Part shown: in pieces, positions 60,879 through 64,000 of the stretch
Position numbering within the stretch: the first letter of the stretch is position 1
Layout: every line of letters starts with the position of its first letter
Assembly: GCA_021772515.1 (NCBI GenBank)
Contig: JAJFLU010000015.1
Location: forward strand, 1 to 64,000
From: Opitutales bacterium
Lineage (GTDB): Bacteria > Verrucomicrobiota > Verrucomicrobiia > Opitutales > UBA2987
Direction of reading: 5' to 3'
Length of the DNA: 64,000 nt
Position numbers and translations under genes: made by a program
Notes under the pieces: generated by a model
What the model was told of the DNA's origin: nothing
Databases searched by the model: none
Seen by the model: only the letters and a program-made list of their open reading frames with translations

Positions 60879-60954
60879 TGGCAGGGCAGGAGGGACTCGA
60901 ACCCCCAACCCTCGGTTTTGGAGACCGATGCTCTACCGATTGAGCCACTGCCCT
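60879..60954 (-). tRNA. tRNA-Trp (CCA)
   Basis: The minus strand folds as a full cloverleaf. The acceptor stem is AGGGCAG/CTGCCCT with G discriminator. The D arm has GCTCAATCGGTAGAGC, and the anticodon loop CTCCAAA gives anticodon CCA for Trp. The T arm is GGGGGTTCGAGTCCCTC-like, and the 3' CCA is encoded. It is placed before secE-nusG, as in many bacteria. Confidence 0.95.
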
Positions 60955-61049
60955 AGGGTTGTAATGAGATTCAATGCCGAATGCGAATATGTGCTGATGC
61001 TAAAACTGTTTAATCGTTCCCCATTATTAATGGTTCGGTATAACAATGA

Positions 61050-61087
61050 GAAAAGCCGGGGGCCGCGCAGGTGGCGGATTTCCGGCT
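61050..61087 (-). terminator. terminator after tuf
   Basis: On the minus strand AGCCGG (61087-61082) pairs with CCGGCT (61059-61054), with an inner CCGC/GCGG stem, and is followed by TTTCTC. It starts 23 bases after the tuf stop codon. The T-run is short, but the stem is GC-rich, so a rho-independent terminator is plausible. tRNA-Trp-secE-nusG would then need its own promoter. Confidence 0.55.
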
Positions 61088-61109
61088 AAACTCGAAGGTT
61101 AATGTATAA

Positions 61110-62300
<1,191 letters not shown>

Positions 62301-62340
62301 GTCTATTTATCAAGTCAGGTTGGTTTTTCGCAAGAAATTG

Positions 62341-62354
62341 AGTGTTAAAACACT
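62341..62354. repeat. small inverted repeat in tuf leader
   Basis: AGTGTT and AACACT form a 6-base inverted repeat with a two-base loop, about 40 bases before the tuf start codon in an AT-rich leader. It could be a leader hairpin or protein site. No known riboswitch or leader family was recognised. Confidence 0.3.
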
Positions 62355-62475
62355 TATTTACTACTAAAATTAAAATGGATCGCTGGAATTTTAAGATATA
62401 GAATCTATCTATAGTGTGGTTTAAATTATTGTGGAATATTTCTGAAAGATTGGAATTGTTTCGTATTTCGGGAGG

Positions 62476-62551
<76 letters not shown>

Positions 62552-62842
62552 ATAAAATTGACATCAATTGCAGCATAAGCCGGTGGAAAGGACAGGTAAA
62601 ACCCAGCAATTTGATTATAGGAGAAATTCCCGTCAATACTAATATTCAAAATATTTTCCCTATCTCCTATCAAATAAATCGCCTCTGCCCCCGCAGGGGG
62701 GGACGGGTCGGGCTGGTGGGCCGCATCGGCCATATGTATAAAAGAACAAAAGAGCACCGCAAGGTATGGGTGAAGACCCTGTGCGCAAGTCTTTTTTGCA
62801 TTTTTTACCTACCGGGCCTCATGGGTGTCTGATTTCTCCGTA
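62552..62842. other. spacer upstream of tRNA-Thr
   Basis: No gene is supported here; open frames in this region overlap the tRNA or lack any family pattern. It holds the likely tRNA-Thr/tuf promoter (62572-62600) and a CCCCC-GCA-GGGGG hairpin (62688-62700), which may end transcription from the TonB-like gene. Confidence 0.45.
62572..62600 (-). promoter_or_regulatory. candidate promoter of tRNA-Thr-tuf
   Basis: On the minus strand TTTACC (62600-62595) and TATGCT (62577-62572) are 17 bases apart, about 20 bases before the tRNA 5' end. Both boxes match the consensus only in part. A TATAAT also occurs at 62619-62614 but lacks a good -35 partner. Confidence 0.3.
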
Positions 62843-63595
62843 TTAGGGGCCGAAAGTTACCTTGTAGTAACCGGGATCTAAACCGGCCATTAGAAATGGT
62901 GTCGCCAGGTATTCCCGTAAGGCTTGATCGGTTACCGGAGACCCCGAGCCTTTCACCAGGAGTGGATCGCCAATCAGACCCGAAACATCGATAATAACCT
63001 GAAAAGTCACCCACGAGAGGAGGTCCTGGGTATATTCCGCCAGATCGGGCGGCAAATCCTTTTCCCTGGCGACCTGCCCCGATCCGGCTTTTCGCATTTC
63101 AAGGAATCCTGCTCGTTGAGGGACTTTGAGGATGGCCCGCTCGCGCCTCCCCAAGATGGAGAAAAGGTTTTCGTTTTCGTAATCGAGGGCATCCCGCGGG
63201 CGACGCATAAGGGGTTGAGATTGCTCGAATAATACGGCTGGCGGCTGAGTTGAAAGTGAGATAATTGGCTTGAAGGGCTCGAAAAGCGGCTCGATCTCAC
63301 GTTCGAGGGCGAGGTTTCCCAAGTCGGGGGCATAATTCCATGCGGTCGGTAGAAATAGCGGTGTGGGGTCAAATAATTCCCCATAGGACAAGATCTCGCC
63401 TTGGTTGCCGGCATCAAATCCAACGGGCGGGAATCTGAGATAGGGTTCGGGAAAGGAAGTTGCCGAAGTGGAAAATGATACCACCCGGAGAAATGAAAAA
63501 GCTGCCAAATGGAGGAGAAGCCCCGCTGCCACGGCTATCTTCATTTGGGGAGTCAGTGTCAGCCTGAACCCGTGTGATTTTTTTCGGTTTTTCAC
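62843..63595 (-). CDS. TonB-like energy transducer
   Basis: The 250-residue protein has a basic start, one N-terminal membrane helix (MKIAVAAGLLLHLAAFSFLRVVSF, about 18-41), a long periplasmic part, and a C-terminal segment (VTFQVIIDVSGLIGDPLLVKGSGSPVTDQALREYLATPFLMAG). That segment resembles the TonB C-terminal fold: strand, G-x-I-x-x-x-x-V-x-x-S-G pattern, helix. The middle is not strongly Pro-Glu/Pro-Lys rich like classical TonB, so the match is partial. It overlaps the ExbD-type gene by 4 bases (ATGA), which supports a TonB role. Confidence 0.65.
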   Translation of the reverse strand: MKNRKKSHGFRLTLTPQMKIAVAAGLLLHLAAFSFLRVVSFSTSATSFPEPYLRFPPVGFDAGNQGEILSYGELFDPTPLFLPTAWNYAPDLGNLALEREIEPLFEPFKPIISLSTQPPAVLFEQSQPLMRRPRDALDYENENLFSILGRRERAILKVPQRAGFLEMRKAGSGQVAREKDLPPDLAEYTQDLLSWVTFQVIIDVSGLIGDPLLVKGSGSPVTDQALREYLATPFLMAGLDPGYYKVTFGP

Positions 63596-64000
63596 GGAAC
63601 GGATCCCGGTTTTGAGGAGAGGAATTCTTCTCTTTCGCGTTTTTCATCGGTTGCCAATTGAACTTTCCCGAAACCCGCCTTCCGTGCCATGTCGCAGATA
63701 CGCAGGATGCTCTGCATGTCCACGCTTTTGTCCGCTTTTACCAGAAGGGCTGCCCCATCGGTCTTCCTCGGTCGCACAAATTGATCCAGTTTTTCACCGA
63801 GGGCTTCGATGCGGAAAATCTCGCCCTCGAATAGCAAAATATCATTGTCGCGCACGGTGAGAACCGCCGGGGTGGGTAAACCGGTGCGGGCCAGGGAATC
63901 TACTTCAGAGAGATCGATGGCCACTCCGGGTGCGAATACAAACCGGGAGCTATAGAGAGTAAAAAAGAGCCCGATCAGGCAAAGGTCCACGAACGAAACC
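63592..64000 (-). CDS. ExbD/TolR-type biopolymer transport protein, partial
   Basis: The frame has the typical ExbD/TolR start of a membrane helix with the critical Asp (VSFVDLCLIGLFFTLYSSRFVF) and the periplasmic part with VLLVKADKSVDMQSILRICDMARKAGFGKVQLAT-like sequence. The frame stays open to the window edge, so the real start lies outside. A GTG at 63990 would remove the residues before VDL and is unlikely. With ExbB outside the window it would use the proton gradient to drive the TonB-like protein, whose gene it overlaps by 4 bases. Confidence 0.82.
   Translation of the reverse strand, partial: VSFVDLCLIGLFFTLYSSRFVFAPGVAIDLSEVDSLARTGLPTPAVLTVRDNDILLFEGEIFRIEALGEKLDQFVRPRKTDGAALLVKADKSVDMQSILRICDMARKAGFGKVQLATDEKREREEFLSSKPGSVP

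Overview
The window looks like a chromosomal segment from a Gram-negative bacterium of the PVC group, most likely Verrucomicrobiota. That placement is an inference. It rests on a PEP-CTERM sorted protein, a DUF1800/DUF1501 secreted-protein pair, a lone pseudopilin, a ribosomal cluster without L30, and weak Shine-Dalgarno usage. No rRNA, CRISPR array, prophage or insertion sequence was seen.

Bases 1-29,900 hold mixed housekeeping and accessory genes. They run: a DUF3179 lipoprotein-like protein and an alginate-export-type porin; an ArsC/Spx-like thioredoxin-fold protein; a hicAB toxin-antitoxin pair; an orphan anaerobic sulfatase-maturase-type radical SAM enzyme; a dimeric-type dUTPase; glycogen synthase; the msrPQ methionine sulfoxide repair pair; upp and ribokinase; a Rieske oxygenase with an 8-oxoguanine-deaminase-like amidohydrolase; a pseudopilin; an ErpA-type Fe-S carrier; a tight run of Ser/Thr kinase, rpoN, tsaB-like and alr; the DUF1800/DUF1501 pair; a GNAT enzyme; a PEP-CTERM protein; citrate synthase; and a hisD-hisC-hisB-hisH operon. 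A LolA-like secreted protein and a small membrane zinc-ribbon protein follow.

From about 62,550 down to 30,236 the minus strand is one nearly continuous information-processing block: tRNA-Thr, tuf, tRNA-Trp, secE, nusG, rplKAJL, rpoBC, rpsL, rpsG, fusA, then the complete S10, spc and alpha gene runs to rplQ. Genes for L30, L33, L36, IF1 and adenylate kinase are not found at their usual places. Two ribosomal proteins carry large low-complexity tails of opposite charge: S11 has about 200 extra N-terminal residues rich in Lys, Ala and Pro, and L17 has an acidic C-terminal tail of about 85 residues. This is the most unusual feature of the window. rplL stands out in the block by having a full AAGGAGGT ribosome-binding site, while nearly all neighbouring genes show none.

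The last 1.2 kb holds the start of a TonB/ExbD-type energy-transduction operon that continues past the window end. The convergent 756-base gap at 5,821-6,576 is gene-free but rich in palindromes and short repeats.
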